Assembly (NCBI RefSeq): GCF_013408095.1
Contig: NZ_JACBZF010000001.1
Coordinates: 372,001 to 436,000, forward strand
Length of the DNA stretch: 64,000 nt
Origin: Novosphingobium marinum
GTDB lineage: Bacteria > Pseudomonadota > Alphaproteobacteria > Sphingomonadales > Sphingomonadaceae
Reading direction: 5' to 3'
Notes under the pieces: model-generated
The model's input: the letters and a program-made list of their open reading frames with translations, nothing else
Databases searched by the model: none
What the model was told of the DNA's origin: nothing
Position numbers and translations under genes: made by a program
Shown here: piece after piece, positions 34,422-43,734 of the stretch
Layout: each line of letters starts with the position of its first letter
Numbering within the stretch: position 1 is the first letter of the stretch

Positions 34422-35973
34422 GACGTTGCCGGATCGACGGGATATCGCCGGAGCGCTTTCGCGCGTGCCGGATGCCTGGCGCGCGCCGTTGCTGCAACTC
34501 GGCGCATGCTGGCTGCTGCTGATCGCTCTATTCTGGTCCGACTGGTCCGACATGGCGGGCCAGTGGTGGAATTCGTCCACTTTCAACCACATCCTCCTCG
34601 TCCCGCCGATCCTTGGCTGGCTGGCGTGGCAGCGCGCCCCGCAACTGGCGCGGTTGCGGCCCGGTGGGTGGTGGCCGGGGCTTCTGCTCTGCGCCGGCGC
34701 TCTTGCGGTTTGGCTGCTCGGGGCCTTTTCAGGCCTTTCGATCGCGCGACAGTTCGGGGCGGTTACCTTGCTCATCGGGTCGGCGCTGACGCTGCTCGGG
34801 CCCAAGGTCGGGAAGGGGCTGGCGTTTCCGCTCGGTTACATGCTGCTGCTCGTGCCGTTCGGCGACGAACTCGTTCCCGCGCTGCAGATGCTGACCGCAG
34901 ACATCACAATCGCGCTCGTAACGGCAAGCGGCATTCCGGCGGTGATAGAGGGCGTCTTCATCGATACGCCTGCGGGGCTTTTCGAAGTGGCCGAGGCATG
35001 TTCGGGCGTGAAGTTCCTCATCGCCATGATCGCCTTCGGACTGCTCGTTGCGAATGTCTGCTTCCTGTCGTGGACCCGGCGGGTCCTGTTCCTCGTCGCC
35101 TGCATGGTGGTGCCGATCCTTGCCAACGGAGTGCGGGCATGGGCGACGGTCTATGCGGCGCAGATATTCGGGATCGAGGCTGCGGCAGGCTTCGATCACA
35201 TCGTCTATGGCTGGGTCTTCTTCGCCATCGTGCTGGCCATCGTCCTTGCAGCATCCTGGCGGTTTTTCGACCGGCCGATCGAGGACCCGATGATCGATGC
35301 GCAAGCCATTGCTCGTTCTCCTGTCTTCGACCGTCTGGCGGGTCTGCGGATTCGCCCGCTCCACGCGGTTGCAGTGCTTGTTGCGATGGTCGCTGCCATC
35401 CTTTTGTGGGCGCGGGCAGCGGACGCCCTGGCCGCCGACCTTCCGCAACGGATCGCGCTTCCGCAAGTCGAAGGCTGGACCCGTGTGGACTACGAACCGA
35501 CCGTCTGGTGGGAGCCGAGAGCAACCGGAGCCGACCATCGGCTCCTGGGCCGCTATCGCGACGCAACCGGGCGGGAAGTGGACGTATTCGTGGCGCTCTA
35601 TGCATCGCAGGGAGAGGGACGCGAGGCGGGCGGCTTCGGAGAAGGTGCGCTCATGCCCGAAAGCGACTGGGCCTGGCTGGCTGCCGGTCCGGGTGTCGAG
35701 CATGGCAAGAGCGAGCAGCTTCTCGCATTCGGTCGGACCGGTCGCCTCGCGCAGACGCACTACCGCACCGGAGACATGACGACCGGCAGCAATGTCCGGC
35801 TCAAACTGGACGTGATGGCCGACCGCTTGCTGCTGAAAGAGAAGCCGACGACGATGCTCATTCTCTCGACCGAGGAGAAATCCGGCTATCCCGCTGGTGA
35901 GGCATTACGGAGCTTCCGCAGCGCCATGGGTCCGCTCGACGAGTGGATGGACCGCGTGGCAGGCCTCCGCTAG
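34411..35973 (+). CDS. xrtA: Exosortase A fused to an EpsI (DUF3485) domain
   Basis: A 520-residue membrane protein. Residues 30-290 form about eight membrane helices with the exosortase active-site residues C197 (EACSG), R242 (NGVRAW) and H263 (FDHIVYGW). Exosortases cut C-terminal PEP-CTERM sorting signals and pass the protein to an envelope acceptor. Residues ~330-520 are an EpsI domain, a separate protein in many other XrtA loci but fused here. ATG 34411 is used; AGGAGG lies 11 bases upstream inside the glycosyltransferase gene. An in-frame codon at 34372 would add 13 residues of doubtful value. Confidence 0.95.
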   Translation: MRLETLPDRRDIAGALSRVPDAWRAPLLQLGACWLLLIALFWSDWSDMAGQWWNSSTFNHILLVPPILGWLAWQRAPQLARLRPGGWWPGLLLCAGALAVWLLGAFSGLSIARQFGAVTLLIGSALTLLGPKVGKGLAFPLGYMLLLVPFGDELVPALQMLTADITIALVTASGIPAVIEGVFIDTPAGLFEVAEACSGVKFLIAMIAFGLLVANVCFLSWTRRVLFLVACMVVPILANGVRAWATVYAAQIFGIEAAAGFDHIVYGWVFFAIVLAIVLAASWRFFDRPIEDPMIDAQAIARSPVFDRLAGLRIRPLHAVAVLVAMVAAILLWARAADALAADLPQRIALPQVEGWTRVDYEPTVWWEPRATGADHRLLGRYRDATGREVDVFVALYASQGEGREAGGFGEGALMPESDWAWLAAGPGVEHGKSEQLLAFGRTGRLAQTHYRTGDMTTGSNVRLKLDVMADRLLLKEKPTTMLILSTEEKSGYPAGEALRSFRSAMGPLDEWMDRVAGLR

Positions 35974-35987
35974 GCACCTTCCGACCT

Positions 35988-37883
35988 ATGTGTGGCATCG
36001 CCGGCATCTTCCATCTTTCCACGCCGAAGCCGGTCGATCCGGCGCGCGTGGAACGCATGTGCGACGCGATGGTCCATCGCGGGCCCGACGGCCACGGCGT
36101 CTGGACCGCTCGGGGGGTAGGGCTGGGGCATCGCCGACTGTCGATCATCGATGTCGCCGGCTCGCCGCAGCCAATGGTATCGGCAGACGGACGCGCGGTG
36201 CTGGTCTTCAACGGCGAGATCTACAATTTTCGCGAATTGCGCGAGGAGCTGCGCGCTACCGGTGCCGAGTTCCTTACCGATGGCGATAGCGAGGTTATTC
36301 TTGCCGCCTGGCAGCGCTGGGGTCCGGGATGCGTCGACCACCTGCATGGGATGTTCGCTTTCGCGATTTACGACTGTTCGGACCGATCGCTTTTCCTTGC
36401 GCGCGACCGTCTGGGCGTGAAACCCCTCTTCCTTGCCGAAGTGAGCGATGGCAGCGTGATCTTCGGTTCGGAACTGAAGGCGTTGCTGGCCCACCCGATG
36501 CTGCGGCGCGAAGTCGATCCGCTGGCGATCGAGGACTACCTTGCCTGGGGATACGTTCCCGATGCGCGCTCGATCCTGAAAGGCGTGACCAAGCTTCCGG
36601 CGGGCCATTCGCTCCTGCTGCAACACGGCAAGCCGACGCCGCGCCCGTCGCGATGGTGGGATGTGTCGTTCGCGGACCGGAGGAAGGAAAGTGCGGCAGA
36701 TCTCGAGGCTGAACTGCTTCACTTGCTGCGTAGGGCCGTGCGGTCGCGAATGGTCTCCGACGTGCCACTGGGTGCATTTCTTTCCGGCGGGGTGGACAGC
36801 TCCTCCGTGGTCGGGCTGATGGCCGAAGCGAGCAGCGAACCGGTGCGGACCTGCTCCATAGGCTTCGATGTGGCGCGGCTGGATGAGACGAGCCACGCCC
36901 GCACGGTTGCGGAGCTTTTCGCCACGGATCACCGAAGCCGCATCGTATCGCGCGACGATTTCGAGCATGTGGATGCGCTCGTCGACATGTTCGACGAGCC
37001 GTTTGCCGACGCTTCGGCCCTGCCGACATGGCGGGTCTGCCAGCTTGCGCGCGAGAGCGTGACCGTCGCGCTTTCAGGCGACGGAGCGGATGAAGCCTTT
37101 GCAGGCTACCGTCGTCACGTTTTCCAGCAAGGCGAGGATCGGCTGCGCAGGCTGCTTCCGACCGGCCTTCGCGCGCCGTTGTTCGGGACCCTCGGCCGGA
37201 TATATCCGAAAGCGGACTGGGCTCCGCGTGCATTCAGGGCCAAGTCGACCTTCCAGTCGCTCGCGGTCTCGAGCGAGGAGGGGTATGCCCGCTCGCTTTC
37301 GGTGACGTCCGCCGAGGCGCGCGATCGCCTCTTTTCGCCGGAATTCCAGCGTGTGCGCGGCGATTACCGGGCAGAGGCCGAAGTGGTCGCGTTGATGCGT
37401 TCGATACCGGCGCGTAGCGGTCTAGACCGCGCGCAGTACGCCGATCTCAAATTCTGGCTTCCCGGTGACATCCTCACCAAGGTCGACCGGGCGAGCATGG
37501 CGGTCAGCCTCGAAGCGCGCGAGCCGCTGCTCGATCACCGGCTGGTCGAATTCGCGGCATCGCTTCCGGAAGCGATGCGCGTCCGGTCAGGCACCGGCAA
37601 ATGGCTGATGAAGCGAACGATGCGACGCTACTTGCCGGAGGAAATCCTCTATCGCCAGAAGCAGGGCTTCGTCACGCCCATCGCCGACTGGTTTCGCGGA
37701 CCACTCGCAGGCGTAGCCCGACAGATCGGGGAGAGCACCTCGCTGGCGCGAACAGGCTGGTTCGAAAGGTCGGTAATCGACGGTCTTGCGCAGGCCCATA
37801 TCGCCGGAAGTTCGGACCACGGACGGCTCCTTTGGCAGTTGCTCATGCTCGATCGATCGCTCGCCCGGCTCGGCATCGCGTGA
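35988..37883 (+). CDS. XrtA/PEP-CTERM-associated amidotransferase (asparagine-synthase-like)
   Basis: A 631-residue class II glutamine amidotransferase fused to an asparagine-synthase domain. Cys2 after the initiator Met is the glutaminase nucleophile (MCGIAGIFH), HRGPDG and NGEIYNF are the glutamine-site motifs, and the PP-loop pyrophosphatase motif is FLSGGVDSSS around residue 265. In XrtA loci this enzyme probably amidates a uronic acid or similar sugar of the glycan rather than making asparagine. ATG 35988 is required so that Cys2 is exposed. It ends the tight run of EPS genes. Confidence 0.92.
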   Translation: MCGIAGIFHLSTPKPVDPARVERMCDAMVHRGPDGHGVWTARGVGLGHRRLSIIDVAGSPQPMVSADGRAVLVFNGEIYNFRELREELRATGAEFLTDGDSEVILAAWQRWGPGCVDHLHGMFAFAIYDCSDRSLFLARDRLGVKPLFLAEVSDGSVIFGSELKALLAHPMLRREVDPLAIEDYLAWGYVPDARSILKGVTKLPAGHSLLLQHGKPTPRPSRWWDVSFADRRKESAADLEAELLHLLRRAVRSRMVSDVPLGAFLSGGVDSSSVVGLMAEASSEPVRTCSIGFDVARLDETSHARTVAELFATDHRSRIVSRDDFEHVDALVDMFDEPFADASALPTWRVCQLARESVTVALSGDGADEAFAGYRRHVFQQGEDRLRRLLPTGLRAPLFGTLGRIYPKADWAPRAFRAKSTFQSLAVSSEEGYARSLSVTSAEARDRLFSPEFQRVRGDYRAEAEVVALMRSIPARSGLDRAQYADLKFWLPGDILTKVDRASMAVSLEAREPLLDHRLVEFAASLPEAMRVRSGTGKWLMKRTMRRYLPEEILYRQKQGFVTPIADWFRGPLAGVARQIGESTSLARTGWFERSVIDGLAQAHIAGSSDHGRLLWQLLMLDRSLARLGIA

Positions 37884-37918
37884 GCCCCGCCGTAAAGCAT
37901 CATGCGATGGTAAGCCGA

Positions 37919-37953
37919 TCTTAAGCCTCCTGCACTATTAGCAGGATGTTAAG
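37919..37953 (+). promoter_or_regulatory. Imperfect hairpin between amidotransferase and CHASE2-EAL gene
   Basis: TCCTGC (37928-37933) pairs with GCAGGA (37941-37946), and outer CTTAA/TTAAG (37919-37923, 37949-37953) can extend the stem. It lies in the 88-bp gap just before the EAL gene. It could be a weak terminator for the EPS operon or a leader structure of the EAL gene; there is no T-run. Confidence 0.4.
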
Positions 37954-37971
37954 GTTCCAAACGGGCGGAAA

Positions 37972-40245
37972 ATGCTGGCTTACCTCAAGAAGCCTCTTGT
38001 CGCGGCACTGATATTCGCCTGTCTTTGCGGGGTGCTTCGGCTCGTCGAGCCGCTCGATTTCCTCTATTGGAATAACCGTTTCCGCTGGTTCGGAAACGAA
38101 GCCGCGCCCCAGTCCGTGGTTCTCGTCGAAATCGGTGACGACGATGCGGCAGCGGGTGCCCCGCCGGTCGGAAAACTGTTCGAAAAGTTCAACGAGATGC
38201 ACCCGCGTCGCGTCTATCTCGACCTTGGTAGCGACGCCGACACTGTTTCCGCGCTCGCGGCGGGAATTTCGGCGCTCAAGGCCCCGTTGACGATCGTCGC
38301 TCGCTTCGAATCGCCGGACAATTTCGGTGCGGACAACATAGATTTTCCCAATGCGACGGAACTGCAGGATGCCGACATCGCGATTTCGGGCTGGTACACC
38401 AATTTCCTCGGTTACGCGCTTGCTTCGCCTTACGAAGTTGATGTGGACGGACGAATCCTTCCGGCGCTGGCCCCGCAAATAGCAGGCCGCAGGGGCGATG
38501 CGGCCGAATATTTCATGCCCGACTTCTCGATGGATCCGAACAGCATTCCTGTCATATCGGCGCATGCACTGATCGCAGGGCAGGTGGCGCCGGTATCGCT
38601 CGCCGACAAGAATGTCGTCGTGGTTCACGCAGAAGCGGCACCGGGCCGCAGGCTTGGCTATTTCGGTCACGGCCGTATTTCCCCCGTGGCGCTCGACATC
38701 GCCGGATCGGTAGGCGTGCAGTCCGGGCGATCGACCAACGTGGGGTGGATTGGCCTTCTGTGTCTTTTCGCAGGCCTCGCCTGGGGGGCTTCCGGCATCG
38801 CTTCGACAAGGGTGCGTCGCATAGCCTACGGCGCAATCGTGGCTACCTGCCTCGTCGGGCCCGGTTTGCTTCAGGAAGTCGGGCTGTACAGCAACGTCGG
38901 CCCGGTTCTCGTGGCGCTATTCCTGTTCGGCATGCTGAAGCTCTGGAGCAAGTGGCGCCGCCGGGTGATCGAGACGAGCGCCTCGGGACTGCCCAACTTT
39001 GTCGCGCTTGCGGCGCGAAAGGTGCCGGAAGGACACGATGTCGTGGTCGCGACCATCAGCCGATACGAGGAATTCCTGGCAACCCTCCCATCCTCGCTCC
39101 ATCAGGAATGCGCCAACCAGATCGCGCGACGCTTCACCGTCGGCAGCAACGCGACCGAGGTTTATCACGGCGACGGCGGGCACTTCGCCTGGATCGACGG
39201 CCCGGCAGATACGCGCGAACAGTTCGATCACTTCGAGGGACTTCGCGCCCTGTTTTCGGCTCCGTTGCTCATCGGCGACCGGATGTTCGACACGAACGTG
39301 CATTTCGGTCTCGACCGCAACTATGAGGCGGACACGCTGACCCGGCTAAACATGGCGCTTGCGAGTTCGACCGAGGCGCTGAAGACGGGCCAGACGGTCG
39401 AGCAGTTCGAATCGCGCCGGCTGGCCGACGCGCCGTGGGAGCTCTCGCTGCTGGCGCGTATCGACGAGGGCATGCGCAACGGAGATATCTGGCTGGCCTA
39501 TCAGCCGCAGTGGAGCTTTGCCGAGCAGCAGGTCTGCGCCGCCGAGGCGCTTATACGCTGGAACGACCCGGCGCGTGGTCCGATCAGTCCCGCCGCTTTC
39601 ATTGTGCAGGCGGAGAAGGCCGGCCGCATCGATGCGCTGACCTATTGGGTTTTCGAACAGGCGGTTTCCGCCGCGCGGGAGTTCGCGACCGTCCGGCCGG
39701 ACTTCAAGATCAGCATCAATCTTTCGGCCCAGCTCGTCGACAAGGCTTCGCTGATCAGTTCGATATCCGAACTGTCGCGCAAGCACGCGATAGACTGTCG
39801 TAACTTCACGATCGAAGTGACCGAGACGGCCAGCGTCTACAACCGGCCGCGCGCCGTCGAGAACCTGCGCAAGCTTCAGGCGATGGGCTTTCGCCTGGCA
39901 ATCGACGATTTCGGCACCGGCGAGGCAAGCTTGCGCTACCTTGCCGAATTGCCGAGCAACGAACTGAAGATCGACCGCAGTTTCATCTCGGCCATCACGA
40001 GCAATCCGAGGGCGAAACGCATCGTCGCCAGCACGATCAGCCTCGCGCACGATCTTGGCCAGACCGTCGTCGGGGAGGGGATCGAGAACGAAAGCGTCTT
40101 CTCGATGCTCGGCGAAATGGGCTGCGACGTAGGGCAGGGCTATTACATCGCCCACCCGCAACCTATCGACCAGTTGCGATCCCAGTTCGGGGCATGGCGG
40201 CAATTTCCTGTGGAATCTTTAGGACTTGTTAACCGCTTAAGATGA
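37972..40245 (+). CDS. CHASE2-sensor EAL-domain protein (c-di-GMP phosphodiesterase) with degenerate GGDEF
   Basis: A 757-residue membrane-bound signalling protein. An N-terminal membrane segment (8-25), a periplasmic CHASE2-like region (~45-252) and three membrane helices (~256-325) give the usual CHASE2 layout. A GGDEF-like domain (~338-460) has lost its active site, reading DGGHFAW at 401-407. The EAL domain (~488-745) looks intact: E525-A-L, DDFGTG at 645-650 and KIDRSF at 666-671. It should break down c-di-GMP in response to an envelope signal. It follows the EPS operon by 88 bases on the same strand, so control of exopolysaccharide output is likely. The degenerate GGDEF may act as a nucleotide-sensing regulator. 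Confidence 0.9.
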   Translation: MLAYLKKPLVAALIFACLCGVLRLVEPLDFLYWNNRFRWFGNEAAPQSVVLVEIGDDDAAAGAPPVGKLFEKFNEMHPRRVYLDLGSDADTVSALAAGISALKAPLTIVARFESPDNFGADNIDFPNATELQDADIAISGWYTNFLGYALASPYEVDVDGRILPALAPQIAGRRGDAAEYFMPDFSMDPNSIPVISAHALIAGQVAPVSLADKNVVVVHAEAAPGRRLGYFGHGRISPVALDIAGSVGVQSGRSTNVGWIGLLCLFAGLAWGASGIASTRVRRIAYGAIVATCLVGPGLLQEVGLYSNVGPVLVALFLFGMLKLWSKWRRRVIETSASGLPNFVALAARKVPEGHDVVVATISRYEEFLATLPSSLHQECANQIARRFTVGSNATEVYHGDGGHFAWIDGPADTREQFDHFEGLRALFSAPLLIGDRMFDTNVHFGLDRNYEADTLTRLNMALASSTEALKTGQTVEQFESRRLADAPWELSLLARIDEGMRNGDIWLAYQPQWSFAEQQVCAAEALIRWNDPARGPISPAAFIVQAEKAGRIDALTYWVFEQAVSAAREFATVRPDFKISINLSAQLVDKASLISSISELSRKHAIDCRNFTIEVTETASVYNRPRAVENLRKLQAMGFRLAIDDFGTGEASLRYLAELPSNELKIDRSFISAITSNPRAKRIVASTISLAHDLGQTVVGEGIENESVFSMLGEMGCDVGQGYYIAHPQPIDQLRSQFGAWRQFPVESLGLVNRLR

Positions 40246-40281
40246 TGTTAACCAGAGCCTCCAACCAACATGGAGGCAGCT

Positions 40282-40323
40282 ATGCAAATCGGCTGGTCGA
40301 TCTGGAAATATCTTTTCAGCTAA
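40282..40323 (+). CDS. Possible 13-residue micropeptide (leader-like ORF)
   Basis: ATG at 40282 opens MQIGWSIWKYLFS and stops at TAA 40321-40323. GGAGG at 40272-40276 is five bases upstream, an excellent ribosome site, and the peptide is hydrophobic with two Trp. It lies 36 bases after the EAL gene and before a hairpin-rich stretch ending in a terminator. A chance ORF is still quite possible. An in-frame ATG at 40270 would add four residues. Confidence 0.3.
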   Translation: MQIGWSIWKYLFS

Positions 40324-40446
40324 GTTAACCCGCTGATTTCCATCGGTTTGGTGGAATTGAAGGGGTTGAAAGACTTTTGACATCGGGGTTCCCGAGGTCG
40401 AGTCGCAAAATTTACTCTTGACCATTGTTGGTCAGGGTCGCGAAGC

Positions 40447-40473
40447 CCCCGGCGAAGTGTTCGCCGGGGTTTT
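40447..40473 (+). terminator. Rho-independent terminator, end of the EAL-gene transcript
   Basis: CCCCGGCGAA (40447-40456) pairs perfectly with TTCGCCGGGG (40460-40469) over 10 bp around a GTG loop, followed by TTTT. A second small hairpin, TGACC/GGTCA (40419-40423, 40430-40434), is just upstream. It lies 200 bases beyond the EAL stop, leaving a long 3' region or a separate small transcript. Confidence 0.85.
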
Positions 40474-40528
40474 GCGTTCTGCTCCTACCCAGGAAGTTTC
40501 ATTGGAGCCGCCTTTCGGCGGACCCGGC

Positions 40529-41647
40529 TCAGTCTTCGCCGTGCCCCAAGGCAAGGTACTCCGCGCTGCGCATTTCCTGCAGCCGGCTGGCCGTCCTCTC
40601 GAACTCGAAACTGCCGTCGCCTGACGTATAGAGGTCTTCGGGCTCCGCATCTGCCGCGGCGATCAGTTTCACCTTGTTTTCGTACAGAGCATCGATGAGC
40701 GTCACGAAACGCGCGGCTTCGTTCCTGTTCTCGGGTCCCATCATCGGTATGCCGACCAGAATGACGGTGTGATAGGCGCGCGCGATCGCAAGGTAGTCGG
40801 CCGCGCCTCGCGGCTCGCCGCAAAGCCGCTTGAAACTGAAAACGCCGACGCCCTTGAGGCTTTTCGGAACGTGAAGCGCTCGATTGCCGCCCAGGTCCAG
40901 CTCGGCGGAAGGCACGTGCGCGGCATCTTCCGGCGCATAATCGGTCAGCCGGAAGAACGCTTCCCGCGCCTGGTCGGTAGCAGCGGGACCGAGTGGGTGA
41001 TGCCATGTCTCCATATCGCCCAGCCGGTCCAGCCGGTAGTCAACCGGGCCGTTAAGCGTGACGACGTCCATCTCCTCCTCGACCAGCGCGATGAACGGCA
41101 GGAAGTGCTCCCGATTGAGGCCGTCCTTGTACAAGTCGCGGGGAGGGCGGTTCGACGTGGTAACGACGGTGACGCCTTCATCGCGGATCAGCTTCGTGAA
41201 CAGCCGGCTCATGATCATGGCATCGGCGGAATTGTTCACGACCATTTCGTCGAACGCCAGGCAATGCGCCTTTTCGGCTATCCTGGCTGCGACCGGCGGT
41301 ATCGGATCGCCGATTTCCTTCGCCCGCTCCTCGCGAAGCAGGGCGTGGACCTCGATCATGAAGGCGTGGAAATGTACCCGGCGCTTTTCGTCGATCTTCA
41401 GCGTCTGGTGAAACAGGTCCATCAGCATGGACTTGCCCCTGCCGACTCCGCCCCACATGTAGATGCCGCGCGTTGCCTCGCGCTTTTTCCCGCGCAGTTT
41501 GGCGAGCAGCCCCTTCGCACTGGCCTGAGAGCTTTCCAGTTCGCGCTGCAGTTTCTCGAGCATCTCTGCAGCCGCTGCCTGCTCGGCATCCGGTCGCAAC
41601 TCTCCGGAAGCGAGCAGCGCCTCGTACCGGTGAATGAGGCCGGTCAT
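40529..41647 (-). CDS. zapE: Cell division ATPase ZapE (AFG1 family)
   Basis: A 372-residue AFG1-type ATPase. The Walker A motif GGVGRGKS is at 66-73 (IYMWGGVGRGKSMLMDLF), Walker B is CLAFDEMVV, and the sensor segment TTSNRPPRDLY follows. ZapE interacts with the Z-ring and is needed for division under stress. Its ATG overlaps the stop of the thioesterase gene by four bases, so the two are translated together downstream of sdhB. Confidence 0.94.
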   Translation of the reverse strand: MTGLIHRYEALLASGELRPDAEQAAAAEMLEKLQRELESSQASAKGLLAKLRGKKREATRGIYMWGGVGRGKSMLMDLFHQTLKIDEKRRVHFHAFMIEVHALLREERAKEIGDPIPPVAARIAEKAHCLAFDEMVVNNSADAMIMSRLFTKLIRDEGVTVVTTSNRPPRDLYKDGLNREHFLPFIALVEEEMDVVTLNGPVDYRLDRLGDMETWHHPLGPAATDQAREAFFRLTDYAPEDAAHVPSAELDLGGNRALHVPKSLKGVGVFSFKRLCGEPRGAADYLAIARAYHTVILVGIPMMGPENRNEAARFVTLIDALYENKVKLIAAADAEPEDLYTSGDGSFEFERTASRLQEMRSAEYLALGHGED

Positions 41648-42105
41648 CGCCGGGAAGGCTTGCGGATCGTGCCCGAGAAGCTGGCAATCGGGGTGCCGTC
41701 CTGGACAACGAGTCCCCGCAGGAAGCCGAAGCGTCCGGTTTCCCTGACCAGTTCCACCTCGGCATCGGTGGGCTTGCCGATGGTCCCGGCGCCTACGAAT
41801 TGCGTCGTCAGGTCGAGCGTCACAGCGTTGCTGGGATCCTTGCCGGTAAGAGCGAAATATCCGGCAAACAGGGCAATATCGATGAGTGCGGCGATCACGC
41901 CCCCGTGGAGCCCGTCAACCAGGTTGGCATGGCGACGGTCCGGAAAGAAGCGAAGAATACCCTTCTCGCCATCACGCCGTACGAGGAGCGGAGCCATGAC
42001 CACGCTGTTGAAAACGCTGGCGTCGGCAACGTCCCACGTCATCCAGCCGGGATGCTCCGCAGAGCGGATACATACGAACGGACTGTCTTCGGACGGCAAT
42101 TTCAC
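41644..42105 (-). CDS. Hotdog-fold thioesterase (PaaI-like)
   Basis: A 153-residue single-domain hotdog protein. The active-site region reads HANLVDGLHGGVIAALIDIAL, with the HGG-type turn seen in PaaI thioesterases, followed by DLTTQFVGAGTIGKPTDAEVELVRETG. It hydrolyses an acyl-CoA thioester; the substrate is unknown. It starts with GTG at 42105, 18 bases after the sdhB stop, and its stop overlaps the zapE start. The ribosome site is weak, which fits coupling to sdhB. Confidence 0.86.
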   Translation of the reverse strand: MKLPSEDSPFVCIRSAEHPGWMTWDVADASVFNSVVMAPLLVRRDGEKGILRFFPDRRHANLVDGLHGGVIAALIDIALFAGYFALTGKDPSNAVTLDLTTQFVGAGTIGKPTDAEVELVRETGRFGFLRGLVVQDGTPIASFSGTIRKPSRR

Positions 42106-42123
42106 GCGAAAACCCGGCGCCGA

Positions 42124-42906
42124 TCAGATCTGGCGTTCGGCCTGCATCTTCTTGATCTCGGCAATCGCCCGCGCCGGACTGAGACCCTTCGGGCAGACGT
42201 TCGCGCAATTCATGATCGTATGGCAGCGATAGAGCCGGAAGGGGTCCTCGAGCTCGTCCAGCCGCTCGCCGGTCATCTCATCGCGGCTGTCGGCAAGCCA
42301 GCGATAGGCCTGGAGCAGGATCGCCGGACCAAGGAACTTGTCGGAATTCCACCAGTAACTCGGGCACGAGGTCGAGCAGCAAGCGCACAGGATGCACTCG
42401 TAAAGGCCGTCGAGCTTTTCGCGCTGCTCCGGGCTCTGCAGACGTTCCTTGCCCGACGGCGTGTTCGACACGGTCTGCAGCCAGGGGCGGATCGAGGCGT
42501 ACTGCGCGTAGAAATGCGTAAAGTCGGGAACGAGGTCCTTGATCACTTCCATGTGAGGCAGGGGGGTGATCCGCACTTCGCCCTTGAGGTCTTCGATCGC
42601 GGTCGTGCAGGCAAGACCGTTGCGTCCGTTCATGTTCATCGCGCACGAGCCGCAAATCCCTTCGCGGCAGGACCGGCGGAAAGTGAGCGTCGGATCCTGC
42701 TCGCTCTTCATCTTGATGAGCGCATCGAGGACCATCGGGCCGCAGGTGTCGAGGTCGATGTCGAAGGTGTCGTAGCGCGGATTTTCGCCGCTGTCCGGAT
42801 CGTACCGATAGACCTTGAACTTCTTGATGCGGCCGCCGCCTTCCGCCTCGTGATGCCGGGACTTTCCGGTAATCTTGCTGTTCTTGGGAAGGGTAAAGGT
42901 AGCCAT
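42124..42906 (-). CDS. sdhB: Succinate dehydrogenase iron-sulfur subunit
   Basis: A 260-residue SdhB that carries the three iron-sulfur clusters of complex II. The [2Fe-2S] ligands lie in [13 protein letters not shown] and GLAC, the [4Fe-4S] and [3Fe-4S] ligands in [12 protein letters not shown] and [15 protein letters not shown] 42906 is the family start ([11 protein letters not shown]), preceded by AGGAA. The other sdh genes are not adjacent on this side, so sdhB heads a unit with the thioesterase and zapE here; sdhA and sdhCD would have to be elsewhere. The 193-bp region to the divergent methyltransferase should hold promoters for both; nothing specific was recognised in it. Confidence 0.97.
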   Translation of the reverse strand: MATFTLPKNSKITGKSRHHEAEGGGRIKKFKVYRYDPDSGENPRYDTFDIDLDTCGPMVLDALIKMKSEQDPTLTFRRSCREGICGSCAMNMNGRNGLACTTAIEDLKGEVRITPLPHMEVIKDLVPDFTHFYAQYASIRPWLQTVSNTPSGKERLQSPEQREKLDGLYECILCACCSTSCPSYWWNSDKFLGPAILLQAYRWLADSRDEMTGERLDELEDPFRLYRCHTIMNCANVCPKGLSPARAIAEIKKMQAERQI

Positions 42907-43099
42907 CTTGTCGTTCCTGGATTGCTGCGATGCGGCAGGCCGCGTCCCGTCGCTCCTCTCTAGCGATTCATCCGCATCGGGCAAGTGTACGCTTGGCGAG
43001 ATAACCCCTGCGATTTTCGTCAGTAAGCCGACTTGCGAAAGGATGCTTGTCTCCCGGTCCATTTAGGAACAGGCTCGCATCTTGAAAGGGGTTTGTCCG

Positions 43100-43732
43100 A
43101 TGGGCTTCGGATCGTGGTGGGACGACAAGGTCGTTCCACGCTGCATCAGGTTTGCGTGCGGCGCGAAACCGATCATGGAATTGCGCTCGCAACTCGTCCC
43201 CTCGGCAGCAGGCCGGGTGCTGGAGCTCGGCTGCGGCGGGGGGATCAACCTCGAACTCTACGATACGTCCCGCGTTACCGCGTTCGCCGGCATCGATCCT
43301 TCCGAAAAAGGCATCGAATATGCGCGGGAAGCGGCGGCGAAGCGCGGCATGAATTCGGATATCAGGCAGGGCTTCGGCGAGGAGCTTCCGTTCGCGGACG
43401 ACACATTCGACACTGTCGTTTCCACCTTCACGCTCTGCTCGGTTTCCGACCATGCGCGAACGATCGGCGAGCTCAGGCGGGTGTTGAAGCCCGGCGGAAC
43501 GTTCCTGTTCGCCGAGCATGGACGCTCGCCCGATCGAAACGTCGCCAGGTGGCAGGATCGTATAGAACCGGCCTGGAAGCGAGTGTTCGGAGGTTGCCAC
43601 CTGTCGCGCCCGATTTCGCCGGCCATCGCGGATTCCGGCTTCGACAGTGAACCTGCGGGATCGGGTTACCTTCTGCCCGGTCCCCGGTTCGCGACTTGGG
43701 TGGAATGGGGCCGGGCCGTCAAACCGGCCTGA
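43100..43732 (+). CDS. Class I SAM-dependent methyltransferase (UbiE/type-11-like)
   Basis: A 210-residue methyltransferase. The SAM-binding glycine motif is VLELGCGGGINLELY, followed by GIDPSEKGIEYA and the DDTFDTVVSTFTLCSV motif-II region. The substrate is unknown; similar proteins are often annotated as phospholipid or small-molecule methyltransferases. ATG 43100 is chosen because AAGGGG lies eight bases upstream; a TTG at 43082 would add six residues. It is divergent from sdhB and converges on rne. Confidence 0.85.
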   Translation: MGFGSWWDDKVVPRCIRFACGAKPIMELRSQLVPSAAGRVLELGCGGGINLELYDTSRVTAFAGIDPSEKGIEYAREAAAKRGMNSDIRQGFGEELPFADDTFDTVVSTFTLCSVSDHARTIGELRRVLKPGGTFLFAEHGRSPDRNVARWQDRIEPAWKRVFGGCHLSRPISPAIADSGFDSEPAGSGYLLPGPRFATWVEWGRAVKPA

Positions 43733-43734
43733 AC

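Noticed and set aside
40282..40323. Trp-containing leader peptide as a trp-type attenuator
   Set aside because: Two Trp codons alone are weak evidence, and no tryptophan biosynthesis gene follows; zapE is on the other strand.
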